This document shows, piece after piece, positions 38,059 through 46,629 of a stretch of DNA of 64,000 bases. The first letter of the stretch is position 1, and the number at the start of each line of letters is the position of its first letter. A model generated the notes under the pieces. That model was not told the DNA's origin and did no database searches. It was given only the letters and a program-made list of their open reading frames with translations. The position numbers and the translations under genes are program-made. Source of the stretch: Syntrophaceae bacterium (GTDB lineage: Bacteria; Desulfobacterota; Syntrophia; Syntrophales; UBA2192); contig JABLXY010000001.1 of NCBI GenBank assembly GCA_013177795.1, forward strand, positions 310,001 through 374,000. The letters are read 5' to 3'.

Positions 38059-38146
38059 GCGCCCTCCATGGGTTGGGGTTTGTCATCGACTTCCATGCCG
38101 GTCCCGCTGCCTGCGGGCGATCAAACGCGGTATTTGTAACAGAGAT

Positions 38147-38773
38147 TCATTCGTTTCTCAACTGCTTATTGTTTTCCGGCGGCATGAGCATCCCGCCCGA
38201 GATGATGAGCTTGAAGGCGTCCTCGACGGACATGTCGAGGTCCGTGACGCGGTCTTCCGGGACGATCATGTAGAAGCCCGACGTGGGGTTCGGGGTCGTG
38301 GGGACGAAAATGCTGATGCCGCGCCCGCCGGTCTTGCGCTGCAGCTCCCCGGTGACGGCCCCGGTCACGAAGGCCACCGTGTGAAGCCCCTGCCGCGGGA
38401 ACTCGACGAGGACCACCCTCTTGAAGCTCTGTCCCTCCTTGCTCACCATGGTCTGCACGATCTGCTTGATTGACTGGTAGATGCCCCGGATGAGCGGGAT
38501 CCTCTCGACAAGGCTCTCGGCGAACCGGAAGAGCCTCGCCCCGGCGTAGCTCGTTGTGACCAGGCCGGCCAGGAAGATGAGCCCGACCGTCGCGATCACC
38601 CCCAGGCCGGGGATGTGCACCCCCAGGAGGGTCTCCGGGTGAATGGCCGGCGGGATCACCCGCAGCAGGCCGTCCATCAGGCCGATCAGGAAGAACAGGA
38701 TGTAGATCGTCAGCCCGATCGGGACCGAGACGGCGAGACCGGCGAGAAAGATGTTCTTGAGCCTGTGTTTCAT
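38147..38773 (-). CDS. DUF502 membrane protein
   Basis: This 208-aa protein has two N-terminal transmembrane segments (about residues 8-28 and 57-77). The DUF502 core follows, with LVERIPLIRGIYQSIKQI and FVPTTPNPTSGFYMIVPE. This is a family of conserved bacterial and plant membrane proteins of uncertain role. The ATG at 38773 gives the family N-terminus. It lies behind the panD terminator and 88 bases before metK. Confidence 0.88.
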   Translation of the reverse strand: MKHRLKNIFLAGLAVSVPIGLTIYILFFLIGLMDGLLRVIPPAIHPETLLGVHIPGLGVIATVGLIFLAGLVTTSYAGARLFRFAESLVERIPLIRGIYQSIKQIVQTMVSKEGQSFKRVVLVEFPRQGLHTVAFVTGAVTGELQRKTGGRGISIFVPTTPNPTSGFYMIVPEDRVTDLDMSVEDAFKLIISGGMLMPPENNKQLRNE

Positions 38774-38790
38774 GGGTTTCAAGCCCCGAT

Positions 38791-38823
38791 AAAAAAAGGG
38801 CAAAGGTTCGACAGCCTTTGCCC
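38791..38823 (-). terminator. Terminator after panC-panD
   Basis: Minus strand stem GGGCAAAGG/CCTTTGCCC (38815-38823 with 38798-38806) is followed by seven T (38791-38797). It ends the panC-panD transcript and lies 18 bases before the DUF502 start. Confidence 0.9.
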
Positions 38824-38850
38824 GGTTTCGATGCGGAACCGCCGGCGGCG

Positions 38851-39201
38851 CTATTTCCGGACCCGGTTCTTCGCGTCCACGTGGACGCACTTGGGGTTCC
38901 ACCCCTTGGCCTCTTCGTCTTCGACCAGGACGTAGCTCGCGATGATGATGAGATCGCCCTTCGAGACCTTCCGGGCGGCCGCCCCGTTGAGGCAGATCAC
39001 GCCGGAATTTCTCTTCCCCTTGATCACATACGTCGAGAAGCGCTCGCCGTTCGAGACGTTGTAGATCGCCACCTTCTCGTAGGGGACGAGGTCGGCCCGC
39101 TGCATGAGGCCCTCGTCGATCGTGATGCTTCCCTCGTAGTTCAGGTTGGCGTCCGTCACCGTTGCGCGGTGTATCTTGGATTTGAGCACGATGCGCTGCA
39201 T
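38851..39201 (-). CDS. panD: Aspartate 1-decarboxylase
   Basis: This 116-aa pyruvoyl enzyme makes beta-alanine for pantothenate. The proenzyme self-cleaves between Gly24 and Ser25 (YEGSITID). Other family residues, [13 protein letters not shown] and LNGAAARKV, are present. It follows panC by 44 bases and shares its leader-controlled transcript. A terminator lies 28 bases after the stop. Confidence 0.97.
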   Translation of the reverse strand: MQRIVLKSKIHRATVTDANLNYEGSITIDEGLMQRADLVPYEKVAIYNVSNGERFSTYVIKGKRNSGVICLNGAAARKVSKGDLIIIASYVLVEDEEAKGWNPKCVHVDAKNRVRK

Positions 39202-39245
39202 GGTTTCTCTCCCTCTTGCTGCCGGTGTTTCCCGTCACCGTGTCA

Positions 39246-40103
39246 TCAGATGTTCAGGGGTTCTCCGAAGACGGTGTTGTCGATCAGGCGCGCAGCTCCG
39301 ACGCGCACGGCCAGCGCCATGACGCATTCCCCGTCCAGACGGGACACGTCCTTCATCGTCGTCGTGTCGCAGATCTTCACGTAATCGATCTTCGCGTGGG
39401 GATGCCCCGCGATGAAGCGGCTGACGGCGTCGATGATGACGGCCGCATCCCGCTCGCCCCGGGCGTACATCCCCTGGGCCATCTTGAGGCCCCGGCTCAG
39501 GCTCAGGGCCGATTCGCGCTCCTCGGGCTTGAGGTATGTGTTCCGGGAGCTCATGGCAAGCCCGTCGGGCTCCCGGACCGTGTCGAGGCCGATGATTTCG
39601 AGGTCCATGTTCAGGTCCTCGACCATTCTCTTGATGACGACGAGCTGCTGGAAATCCTTCTTCCCGAATACCGCCACGTGGGGCTTCACGAGGTTGAAGA
39701 GCTTGGTGCACACGGTGGCCACGCCCCGGAAATGCCCGGGCCTCGACAGGCCGCAGAGATTCTGCGTCACCCCCTCGAGATCCACGTAGGTCTGGTAGTG
39801 ATCGGGGTACATCTCCTCGTTGGACGGGTAGAAGATGACGTCCACCCCGACGCCCTGGCAGAGCCTGTAGTCCATGTCGAAGTCCCGCGGGTACTTGGCG
39901 AGATCCTCCGTGGGGCCGAACTGGGTCGGGTTGACGTAGATGCTCGTCACGAGGCAGTCCCCCCGCTTTCTCCCCTCCTCCATGAGGCTCAGGTGCCCGC
40001 GGTGGAGATACCCCATGGTCGGGACGAAGGCGATCCGCTGTCCCTTCTGCCGCAGGGCCTCCGCGTGCCGCTGCATCTCCCTGGCTTTCTCGATGACGAT
40101 CAT
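39246..40103 (-). CDS. panC: Pantothenate synthetase
   Basis: This 285-aa ligase joins pantoate and beta-alanine using ATP. The nucleotidyltransferase motifs are FVPTMGYLHRGHLSLM (HIGH-like) and the KMSKS-like AMSSRNTYL region. SIYVNPTQFGPTEDLAKYPR lies between them. Length is typical. It is preceded by the same leader RNA type found before panB and followed by panD. Confidence 0.98.
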   Translation of the reverse strand: MIVIEKAREMQRHAEALRQKGQRIAFVPTMGYLHRGHLSLMEEGRKRGDCLVTSIYVNPTQFGPTEDLAKYPRDFDMDYRLCQGVGVDVIFYPSNEEMYPDHYQTYVDLEGVTQNLCGLSRPGHFRGVATVCTKLFNLVKPHVAVFGKKDFQQLVVIKRMVEDLNMDLEIIGLDTVREPDGLAMSSRNTYLKPEERESALSLSRGLKMAQGMYARGERDAAVIIDAVSRFIAGHPHAKIDYVKICDTTTMKDVSRLDGECVMALAVRVGAARLIDNTVFGEPLNI

Positions 40104-40113
40104 GGCCTGCCCC

Positions 40114-40152
40114 CGAAACGAAAACAGCCTCCCGCGCGGGACGGGAGGCTGT
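40114..40152 (-). terminator. Intrinsic terminator in panC leader (attenuator)
   Basis: Minus strand stem ACAGCCTCCCG/CGGGAGGCTGT (40142-40152 with 40124-40134) is followed by TTTTCGTTTC. It lies between the promoter and panC, so it acts on this transcript and on any readthrough from rsmA. Confidence 0.85.
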
Positions 40153-40217
40153 TGACATCAGCACACTTCTCGAGTGATCACTCTCCGTCCCAGTCCCCCG
40201 GGGGGGATCCAAGCGGT
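40114..40217 (-). ncRNA. Structured leader RNA upstream of panC (second copy of pan leader)
   Basis: On the minus strand the transcript starts at the same ACCGCTTGG as the panB leader. The hairpin is CCG, loop CTT, GG, bulged A, T-CCCCC...GGGGG-A, CT, loop GGGA, CGG (40216 down to 40185). This matches the panB copy in every internal-loop and bulge base, but with a longer inner stem and a C-to-T change that keeps G-T pairing. A second stretch GAGTGATCACTC can pair with itself. A terminator hairpin follows at 40114-40152, just before the panC ribosome-binding region. Confidence 0.72.
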
Positions 40218-40225
40218 GCGGACCC

Positions 40226-40254
40226 CTAATAACAGAAGACCTGTTGCCTGTCAA
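40226..40254 (-). promoter_or_regulatory. Sigma-70 promoter for panC-panD
   Basis: Minus strand -35 TTGACA (40249-40254, overlapping the rsmA stop), a 17-base spacer and -10 TATTAG (40226-40231). The expected start lies at the ACCGCTTGG that begins the conserved leader. Confidence 0.82.
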
Positions 40255-41093
40255 GGTTTTTGTCCGCGGGCGACCCGGTTGCTCAGGGAGGCGAATTCCT
40301 GCACGGTCAGCGTCTCGGCACGCCTCGTCCCGTCGATACCGAGCTCCTCCAGGATGCCGGGGACCGCCTCGGGCCTGATGGGGAGCCCGGAATGCCGGAG
40401 GTTGTTCAGGAGCGTCTTGCGGCGCCTGGCGAAGCAGCCCCGCACGACATCGCGGAAGAGATCCGGGTCGTCCACCCTGCAAAGGGGCCTCGCCCGCATG
40501 TCCAGCCGGATCACCCGGGACTCCACATCGGGACGCGGGACGAAGCAGGAAGCCGGGACGCGTATCTCGAGACGGGGCTCCGTGTAGAGAGCCACGTAGA
40601 CGGCCAGGGGGCCGTACTCCTTCGTCCCCGGGGCGGCGGCCAGCCGCTCGGCCACCTCGCGCTGCAGCATCAGGACGGCCCGGTCGACGGACTCCCATGC
40701 TTCGAGCAGCCGCAGCACGATCGGGCTCGACAGGTTGTAGGGGACGTTGCCGACGACCCGGACCCTGCCCTCCCCGGGCCGGGCGGAGGCAAAGTCGTAT
40801 TCCAGGATGTCTGCGTGGACGATGGTGACGTTGGGCATATCCCCGAGCTCCGCTTGCAGGACCTCGACGAGCCGACGGTCCACCTCGATGGCGATGACGC
40901 GGCCGGCCCTGGCGGCAAGGAGCGCCGTGAGGACGCCGATGCCGGCGCCGATCTCGACGACCGTGTCCGTGTCGCTGACCTCCGCGATCCGGACGATTCG
41001 CTCCAGGATGTTGGGGTCGCACAGGAAGTTCTGGCCGAGTCGCTTCAGCGGCCGGATGCCGTGCTTACGGAGAAGGCTCAACGGGCTCTGCAT
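40251..41093 (-). CDS. rsmA: 16S rRNA dimethyladenosine transferase
   Basis: This 280-aa SAM-dependent enzyme dimethylates two adjacent adenines in the 3' helix of 16S rRNA. Motif I is VEIGAGIGVLTALLAARA and motif IV is NVPYNLSSPIV. The KsgA C-terminal domain with FARRRKTLLNNLRH is complete. Its start overlaps the DUF2062 gene by 29 bases. The panC promoter sits over its stop codon. Confidence 0.95.
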   Translation of the reverse strand: MQSPLSLLRKHGIRPLKRLGQNFLCDPNILERIVRIAEVSDTDTVVEIGAGIGVLTALLAARAGRVIAIEVDRRLVEVLQAELGDMPNVTIVHADILEYDFASARPGEGRVRVVGNVPYNLSSPIVLRLLEAWESVDRAVLMLQREVAERLAAAPGTKEYGPLAVYVALYTEPRLEIRVPASCFVPRPDVESRVIRLDMRARPLCRVDDPDLFRDVVRGCFARRRKTLLNNLRHSGLPIRPEAVPGILEELGIDGTRRAETLTVQEFASLSNRVARGQKP

Positions 41094-41532
41094 AGCGGCT
41101 TCTCATACGGACGACGGCATGACGGGTGAGGAAATAGGACGGGACCGCAAACAGGGCGGCCAGGATCAGCCCACCGACCAGCAGGGGGTAGAGAATGTGC
41201 AGCCCGATCTCCAGGATCGACCGGATGTCGTGGCCGGAGACGGCAAACGGGTTTGCGGGCATGCCCAGCACCAGGACGCCCAGTTCGTACTGGGCGAGGT
41301 AGAGAAAAGGGATCGTGAGCGGGTTGGAAATGACCGTCGCCCCCAGCATGGCCGCCGTGATGTTCTGGCGAAGGGCCAAGCAGCTGACCATGACCAGGGC
41401 GGTGTGGAACGGGATGGTCGGTGTCGTGCCGATGAAGACCCCCAGCGCCATGCCGCGGGCGATCTCATCCGGTGCCCCGTTGAGGCTGAGGAAGCGGATG
41501 TAAAATGCCCGGATCCTGTCCTGTATCGCCAT
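41065..41532 (-). CDS. DUF2062 membrane protein
   Basis: This 155-aa protein has a DUF2062 core, with IARGMALGVFIGTTPTIPFH, then LGATVISNPLTIPFLYL. It has three or four hydrophobic segments (about 25-60, 65-90 and 115-140). The family's role is uncertain; neighbours are often glycosyltransferases or envelope genes. It lies four bases after tsaD and overlaps rsmA by 29 bases, so the three are surely one operon. Confidence 0.88.
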   Translation of the reverse strand: MAIQDRIRAFYIRFLSLNGAPDEIARGMALGVFIGTTPTIPFHTALVMVSCLALRQNITAAMLGATVISNPLTIPFLYLAQYELGVLVLGMPANPFAVSGHDIRSILEIGLHILYPLLVGGLILAALFAVPSYFLTRHAVVRMRSRYAEPVEPSP

Positions 41533-41536
41533 GGTC

Positions 41537-42541
41537 TCAAAGCGTGTCCACCGGCCACCGCGACAGCGCGTTGAGGTCGAAAGGGTCCCTGCGGCCGCGG
41601 ACCAGCGCGTGGTGCCCCGCGAGGGCGATCATGGCCGCATTGTCCGTGCAGAAGACGGGCGGCGGAATGAAGACCCGGATCCCCCTCGCCCGGGCGTCCT
41701 CCTCGAAACGGGCACGGAGCCGGCTGTTGGCCGCCACACCACCCACGACCGCCACCTGCCCGATGGACTGCATCTGGGCGGCCCGGAGCGTCTTCTCCAC
41801 GAGGACGTCCACGATGGCTTCCTGGTAGCTGGCCGCGATGTCGGGGATCTCGTCCTGTGTCGGCGGGGCGTGCCGTTTCTTCAGGTAGCTCAGCAGCGCC
41901 GTCTTGACCCCGCTGAAGCTGAACTCCAGGCTCTCGCGCATGGATCTCGGGAAGGCCAGGGCCTCCGGGTTTCCCGACCGGGCCAGCCGGTCGATGACGA
42001 TGCCGCCGGGGTAGCCGATGTCGAGGAGCTTCGCCGCCTTGTCGAAGGCCTCGCCCGCTGCATCGTCGCGGGTCTGGCCCATCAGGCGCAGGTCGTCGAA
42101 GTCCCTCACGAGGTAGAGGTTCGTGTGCCCCCCCGACACGACGAGGGCGACGAAGGGGAACGAGGGCTTTTCCTCCGCGAGGAACGCGGAGGCGACGTGC
42201 CCTTCGAGGTGGTTGACGCCGACGAACGGGATGTTCCTGGCCAGGGCCAGCGCCTTGGCCATGGAGAGACCCACGAGCAGCGAGCCCACGAGGCCCGGCC
42301 CGCGCGTGACCGCGATCCCCCCGATCGCCTCTAGCGTCACGCCCGCCTTCTCGAGGGCCTCGAGGACGACGGGGGCGATGACCTCCACGTGCTTCCTGGA
42401 TGCGATCTCGGGGACGACGCCGCCGTACGTTTCGTGGATGCGGATCTGCGAGGCGATGACATTCGACAGGAGGTCCTGCCCGTCCCGGAGCACGGCAGCC
42501 GCCGTCTCGTCGCAGGAGGACTCGATTCCGAGCACCAGCAT
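41537..42541 (-). CDS. tsaD: tRNA N6-adenosine threonylcarbamoyltransferase
   Basis: This 334-aa ASKHA-fold enzyme transfers the threonylcarbamoyl group to A37 of tRNA. It contains GIESSCDETAAA, the metal-binding HLEGH (about residue 110) and VSGGHTNLYLV. GYPGGIVIDRLA and GGVAANSRLR follow. The ATG at 42541 gives the standard N-terminus; an upstream extension has no similarity. Its ATPase partner TsaE is encoded at 12.4 kb. Confidence 0.96.
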   Translation of the reverse strand: MLVLGIESSCDETAAAVLRDGQDLLSNVIASQIRIHETYGGVVPEIASRKHVEVIAPVVLEALEKAGVTLEAIGGIAVTRGPGLVGSLLVGLSMAKALALARNIPFVGVNHLEGHVASAFLAEEKPSFPFVALVVSGGHTNLYLVRDFDDLRLMGQTRDDAAGEAFDKAAKLLDIGYPGGIVIDRLARSGNPEALAFPRSMRESLEFSFSGVKTALLSYLKKRHAPPTQDEIPDIAASYQEAIVDVLVEKTLRAAQMQSIGQVAVVGGVAANSRLRARFEEDARARGIRVFIPPPVFCTDNAAMIALAGHHALVRGRRDPFDLNALSRWPVDTL

Positions 42542-42621
42542 GGCCCATGTCTCTAGCACATTTTCCCTTTGATTTGAAGCGTGAAACGCGTATAAGAAAG
42601 GCACGAGAGGCTCTGCAAACG

Positions 42622-44232
42622 ATGGAAATCAAGACGGACTTTCTGGTTATCGGAAGCGGCCTGGCGGGCCTGAGCTTCGCGATCAAGGCCGCCGGGCTGG
42701 GCACCGTCGCGGTCATCACGAAGAAGAACGCCACGGAGTCGACGACGAACTACGCCCAGGGCGGGATCGCGGCCGTCATGGACACCGACGACAGCTTCGA
42801 CCTCCACATCGACGACACGCTGCGGGCCGGAGCGGGGCTCTGCAGGGAGGACGTGGTCCGGTTCGTCGTCCGCGAGGCCCCCGAGCGCATTAAGGAACTC
42901 ATCGAGTGGGGCGTGGAGTTCTCGAGGAAATCGGGGCCTCAGTCCCCTTACGACCTCGGGAAGGAGGGAGGGCATTCCCGCCGCAGGGTTCTCCACGCGG
43001 CCGACTCCACGGGCCGCGAGATCGAGCGGGCCCTCCTCGAAAAGGCGCGGTCCCTCGGAAACGTGCGGATCTACGAGAACTCGCTGGCCATCGACCTCAT
43101 CCGCGAGTCAAAGGTCAGGGGCCGCAGGCCCCTTTCCCGGGAGGAGCGGGACCGCTGCCTCGGCGCCTACGTCTTCGACATCGAAAACGACCGCGTCGAC
43201 ACATTCCGGGCGCGCTTCACCGTCCTCGCCTCGGGCGGGGCCGGCAAGGTCTACCTCATCACGACAAACCCCGACATCGCCACGGGTGACGGCATCGCCA
43301 TGGCGTGGCGCGCGGGGGCGCTCATCGCCAACATGGAGTTCATCCAGTTCCACCCGACGTGCCTCTACCACCCCGAGGCAAAATCCTTCCTCATCAGCGA
43401 GGCCGTCCGCGGCGAGGGGGCCGTGCTGAAACTCAAGAACGGCGCGACCTTCATGGAGAAGTACCACCCGCTCAAGAGCCTTGCGCCGAGGGACGTCGTC
43501 GCAAGGGCGATCGACATCGAGCTGAAGAAGTCCGGCGACGACTTCGTGCTTCTCGACATCACGCACCGTGACCGGGGCTACCTGATGGAGCGCTTTCCCA
43601 CCATCTTCAGCCGCTGCCTCCAGTACGGCATCGACATGTCCCGGGACCCGATCCCCGTCGTCCCCGCCGCCCACTACCTCTGCGGCGGCGTCGTGGTGAA
43701 CGAATACGGGGAGACGAGCATCGACCGTCTCTTCGCGGCGGGCGAGGTGGCCTGCACGGGCCTCCACGGGGCGAACCGCCTGGCCAGCAACTCCCTGCTG
43801 GAATGCGTCGTGTTCGCCCACAGGGTGTTCGAGAAGATCAGGGCCCTGCTTCCCGGCGCGCCGGAGGAGACGCTGCCGATCCCCGACTGGCAGTCCGGCA
43901 GCGCGACGGAGAGCGACGAGTCCATCGTGATCGAGCACAACTGGGACGAGATCCGCCGGTGCATGTGGAATTACGTGGGGATCGTGCGTTCCAACAAGCG
44001 GCTCGAGAGGGCCAAGAAGAGGATGGACCTCATCGCCCAGGAGATCCATGATTACTACTGGAGCTTCAAGATCACCCGGGACCTGCTCGAACTGCGCAAC
44101 CTTTCCGTCGTGGCGAATCTCATCATCACCTGTGCCATGATGCGCAAGGAGAGCCGGGGCCTGCACTACAACCTGGATTATCCCGACCGGGACGACCGGT
44201 ACTGGCAGCGCGACACGATCGTGAGAAGATGA
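42622..44232 (+). CDS. nadB: L-aspartate oxidase
   Basis: This 536-aa FAD enzyme oxidises aspartate to iminoaspartate for NAD synthesis. The FAD site is VIGSGLAGLSFAIKAA at the start, with NYAQGGIAAVMD, HSRRRVLHAADSTGREI and HPTCLYHP. GEVACTGLHGANRLASNSLLECVVF and a C-terminal helical region complete the family layout. The ATG at 42622 begins MEIKTDFLVIG. It is divergent from tsaD. A tandem repeat block begins five bases after its stop. Confidence 0.95.
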   Translation: MEIKTDFLVIGSGLAGLSFAIKAAGLGTVAVITKKNATESTTNYAQGGIAAVMDTDDSFDLHIDDTLRAGAGLCREDVVRFVVREAPERIKELIEWGVEFSRKSGPQSPYDLGKEGGHSRRRVLHAADSTGREIERALLEKARSLGNVRIYENSLAIDLIRESKVRGRRPLSREERDRCLGAYVFDIENDRVDTFRARFTVLASGGAGKVYLITTNPDIATGDGIAMAWRAGALIANMEFIQFHPTCLYHPEAKSFLISEAVRGEGAVLKLKNGATFMEKYHPLKSLAPRDVVARAIDIELKKSGDDFVLLDITHRDRGYLMERFPTIFSRCLQYGIDMSRDPIPVVPAAHYLCGGVVVNEYGETSIDRLFAAGEVACTGLHGANRLASNSLLECVVFAHRVFEKIRALLPGAPEETLPIPDWQSGSATESDESIVIEHNWDEIRRCMWNYVGIVRSNKRLERAKKRMDLIAQEIHDYYWSFKITRDLLELRNLSVVANLIITCAMMRKESRGLHYNLDYPDRDDRYWQRDTIVRR

Positions 44233-44236
44233 AAGA

Positions 44237-44347
44237 GGAAGTTGGGAAGTTGGGAAGTTGGGAAGTTGGGAAGTTGCGAAGTTGGGAAGCCTGGAAAAGA
44301 CGCCCTTTTTCGAATCTTCTGAACTTCTGAACTTCTCAGCTTCTTCC
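44237..44347 (+). repeat. Short tandem repeat (GGAAGTTG)n with inverted CTTC-rich arm
   Basis: About six copies of the 8-base unit GGAAGTTG run from 44237 to about 44290. Then, 25 bases on, an opposite-sense arm CTTCTGAACTTCTGAACTTCTCAGCTTC lies at about 44316-44345. The two arms can pair partly. The right arm reaches into the last codons of purB. A related, degenerate copy occurs at 63524-63610, also right after a stop codon. Confidence 0.7.
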
Positions 44348-45646
44348 CCGTTTTCTCCCGAAGGCCCGCTCGAAGATGTAATCCACGTGCTCCAGGAAGT
44401 TTTCAAGCCGGAAGACCGCCTCGATCTCCTTCCTGTCGATGACGGAACGGACCCGTTCGTCGGCCAGCAGCAAATCCTTGAACTCGAGCCCCTCCTGCCA
44501 GGCCCGCATGGCGTTGTCCTGGACGACGGCGTAGGCCTGCTCCCGGGTCATCTTCTTCTCGATGAGCTTCAGCAGAACCTGCTGCGAGAAGATGACCCCC
44601 CGGGTCAGGCGGATGTTCTCCATCATTCGCTCGGGGTAGACGACGAGGTTCTCCACGAGCCCCGAGAACCGGTGCAGCATGAAGTCCAGCAGGATCGTCG
44701 CATCGGGCGCGATGACCCGCTCCACCGACGAGTGGCTGATGTCGCGCTCGTGCCATAGGGCGATGTTCTCCAAGGCCGCCAGGGCATAGCCCCGCATCAG
44801 CCGCGCGAGGCCCGACAGGTTCTCCGACAGGACGGGGTTGCGCTTGTGGGGCATGGCGGAGGAACCCTTCTGCCCCGGTGAGAAGTACTCCTCCGCCTCG
44901 CGCACCTCCGTGCGCTGGAGGTGGCGGATCTCTGTGGAAAACTTCTCGAGCGACGAGGCGATGAGGGCGAGCGTTGCGAAGAACTCGGCATGGCGGTCGC
45001 GCTGGACGATCTGGGTCGCCACGGGTTCGGGCCTCAGGCCGAGTTTGCGGCACACGTGCTCCTCGACGCCGGGATCGACGAAGGCGAAGGTCCCCACGGC
45101 CCCCGAGATCTTTCCGCAGGCCACGGCATCCCGGGCCCGGACCAGGCGCTCGCGGTTTCTCTCCATCTCCTGGTACCACAGGGCCATCTTCAGGCCGAAG
45201 GTCACCGGCTCCGCGTGGATCCCGTGGGTCCGGCCGATCATGAGCGTCTTCTTGTAGCGCAGGGCCTTCTTTTTCAGGATGGCCAGCAGGCGGTCGATGC
45301 CCGCCAGGAGAATGCCCGAGGCCTCCTTCAGCAGGACGGCCAGCGACGTGTCGAGGATGTCCGAGGACGTGAGACCCATGTGGATATACCGGGAATCGGG
45401 TCCCACATGCTCGGCGACACTGGTCAGGAAGGCGATCACGTCGTGCTTGACGGTCCGCTCGATCTCGTCGATCCGTGCCACGTCGAATCCGGCCTTCGCC
45501 CGGATGGTCCGAAGCGCCTTGCGGGGGATCTCCCCCTTTGCGGCCAGGGCTTCGCAGACGAGCAGTTCGATGTCGAGCCATGTCCGGAACCGGTTTTCGG
45601 GGCTCCAGATGGCCTCCATTTCCTTGCGCGAGTATCTCGGGATCAT
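44336..45646 (-). CDS. purB: Adenylosuccinate lyase
   Basis: This 436-aa enzyme acts twice in purine synthesis (SAICAR to AICAR, and adenylosuccinate to AMP). The superfamily signature GSSAMPHKRNP is present, with TSSDILDTSLAVLL and HERDISHSSVER. The ATG at 45646 (MIPRYSRKEM) has GAGG upstream and gives the normal N-terminus. The extreme C-terminus (GRKRGRS) is encoded inside the inverted repeat arm. Confidence 0.96.
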   Translation of the reverse strand: MIPRYSRKEMEAIWSPENRFRTWLDIELLVCEALAAKGEIPRKALRTIRAKAGFDVARIDEIERTVKHDVIAFLTSVAEHVGPDSRYIHMGLTSSDILDTSLAVLLKEASGILLAGIDRLLAILKKKALRYKKTLMIGRTHGIHAEPVTFGLKMALWYQEMERNRERLVRARDAVACGKISGAVGTFAFVDPGVEEHVCRKLGLRPEPVATQIVQRDRHAEFFATLALIASSLEKFSTEIRHLQRTEVREAEEYFSPGQKGSSAMPHKRNPVLSENLSGLARLMRGYALAALENIALWHERDISHSSVERVIAPDATILLDFMLHRFSGLVENLVVYPERMMENIRLTRGVIFSQQVLLKLIEKKMTREQAYAVVQDNAMRAWQEGLEFKDLLLADERVRSVIDRKEIEAVFRLENFLEHVDYIFERAFGRKRGRS

Positions 45647-45731
45647 GACGCCTCGATGAGTGGATGTTCGGTCGAAAACCGGGGGCGATGTTACCACGCC
45701 GAATCGGACGGAATCCAGATTTTTCTCCGGT

Positions 45732-46376
45732 TCACGCCCATGACTGTGCCCCCTTGCACAGAGCGGTCAGCGTCCGGAGCACGTCCCCTTCGTCCTGAAA
45801 CCGGGTGGCCGCCCACCCCCGCTGCCGTGCCCTTTCGATGTGGGCCGCGGTGTCGTCGATGAACAGCACCTGCCGACCCTGCCGGTTGAGCAGTCTGAGG
45901 ACGTCGTCGAAGTGCGTCGGGTCGTGCTTGCTCTTTCCCATGTGGTAGCTGTTGAAGACGAAGTCGAAGAGCCCGTAGAGGCCGTGCCGACGGTCCAACT
46001 CATCCAGCCAGTTCGTCTGGTCGCTCAGGATGCCCGTGGTGATGCCCCGGTCCCGCAGTCGCCGTGCCATGTCGAGCATCCGGGGCCTGAGTGCGAACCG
46101 GCCGAGAATCTCGCCGCGCAATGCTTCCGCGGTGCCGCGGATGCCCGTTTCCGCGCGCAGGGCCTCCCACCAGCTCTGCTCGGTCCCCCTTCCCGTGACG
46201 TAGCCGGTCGTCACGACCAGTTCGTGCCCCTTGCGGACGACCGCATCCTCGTCTGCGCCGCTCAGCCGGCCGATTGCGGCCAGCCCGTTCCGAAAGCCCT
46301 CGTCGGCCAGGACGCCACCGAAATCGAAAAGCACGGTGTCGATCGCTTGGCAATCAAAATCCGGTTCCACGTCCAT
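45732..46376 (-). CDS. HAD-superfamily hydrolase
   Basis: This 214-aa HAD protein of subfamily IA3 type has motif I VLFDFGGVLAD, motif II GILSDQTN, and a late acidic motif LFIDDTAAHI. The FGG variant at motif I matches YihX-type sugar phosphatases and epoxide-hydrolase N-terminal domains. Substrate is unknown. The gene lies behind the tRNA terminator and 85 bases upstream of purB. Confidence 0.82.
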   Translation of the reverse strand: MDVEPDFDCQAIDTVLFDFGGVLADEGFRNGLAAIGRLSGADEDAVVRKGHELVVTTGYVTGRGTEQSWWEALRAETGIRGTAEALRGEILGRFALRPRMLDMARRLRDRGITTGILSDQTNWLDELDRRHGLYGLFDFVFNSYHMGKSKHDPTHFDDVLRLLNRQGRQVLFIDDTAAHIERARQRGWAATRFQDEGDVLRTLTALCKGAQSWA

Positions 46377-46441
46377 CCCTTCCGACGCCGAACCTCCGTG
46401 GCGCCTGCTGGGGGACAGGGCATCGCAGCGGGGGTCCCGCC

Positions 46442-46470
46442 AAAGAAAAAGCCCGGCGGCGGGCCGGGCC
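46442..46470 (-). terminator. Terminator after tRNA-Met
   Basis: Minus strand stem GCCCGGC/GCCGGGC (46463-46469 with 46451-46457) is followed by TTTTTCTTT. It sits 10 bases after the tRNA. Confidence 0.82.
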
Positions 46471-46479
46471 TTCGGTTTC

Positions 46480-46556
46480 TGGTGGCGGCGCAGGGACTTG
46501 AACCCCGGACACTGCGGATATGAGCCGCATGCTCTAACCGACTGAGCTACGCCGCC
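46480..46556 (-). tRNA. tRNA-Met(CAT), elongator type (or tRNA-Ile2)
   Basis: Minus strand 77-base tRNA has an acceptor GGCGGCG/CGCCGCC (first pair formed, so not an initiator), an anticodon stem GCGG/CCGC with loop CTCATAT, and an encoded CCA. A CAT anticodon can be elongator Met, or Ile2 if TilS modifies C34. Overall similarity to elongator Met tRNAs of deltaproteobacteria is the basis for the call. Confidence 0.85.
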
Positions 46557-46572
46557 TGGAAAAGGAGTGACG

Positions 46573-46601
46573 TTATTACCCTACTTTCCCCGAATTGTCA
46601 A
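46573..46601 (-). promoter_or_regulatory. Sigma-70 promoter for tRNA-Met
   Basis: Minus strand -35 TTGACA (46596-46601), a 17-base spacer and -10 TAATAA (46573-46578), just upstream of the tRNA. Confidence 0.7.
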
Positions 46602-46629
46602 GCATCCCGCGTCGGTCGGCCGTCGGGGG

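Noticed and set aside
44237-44347. GGAAGTTG units as a CRISPR-like array
   Set aside because: The 8-base units are directly adjacent with no spacers.
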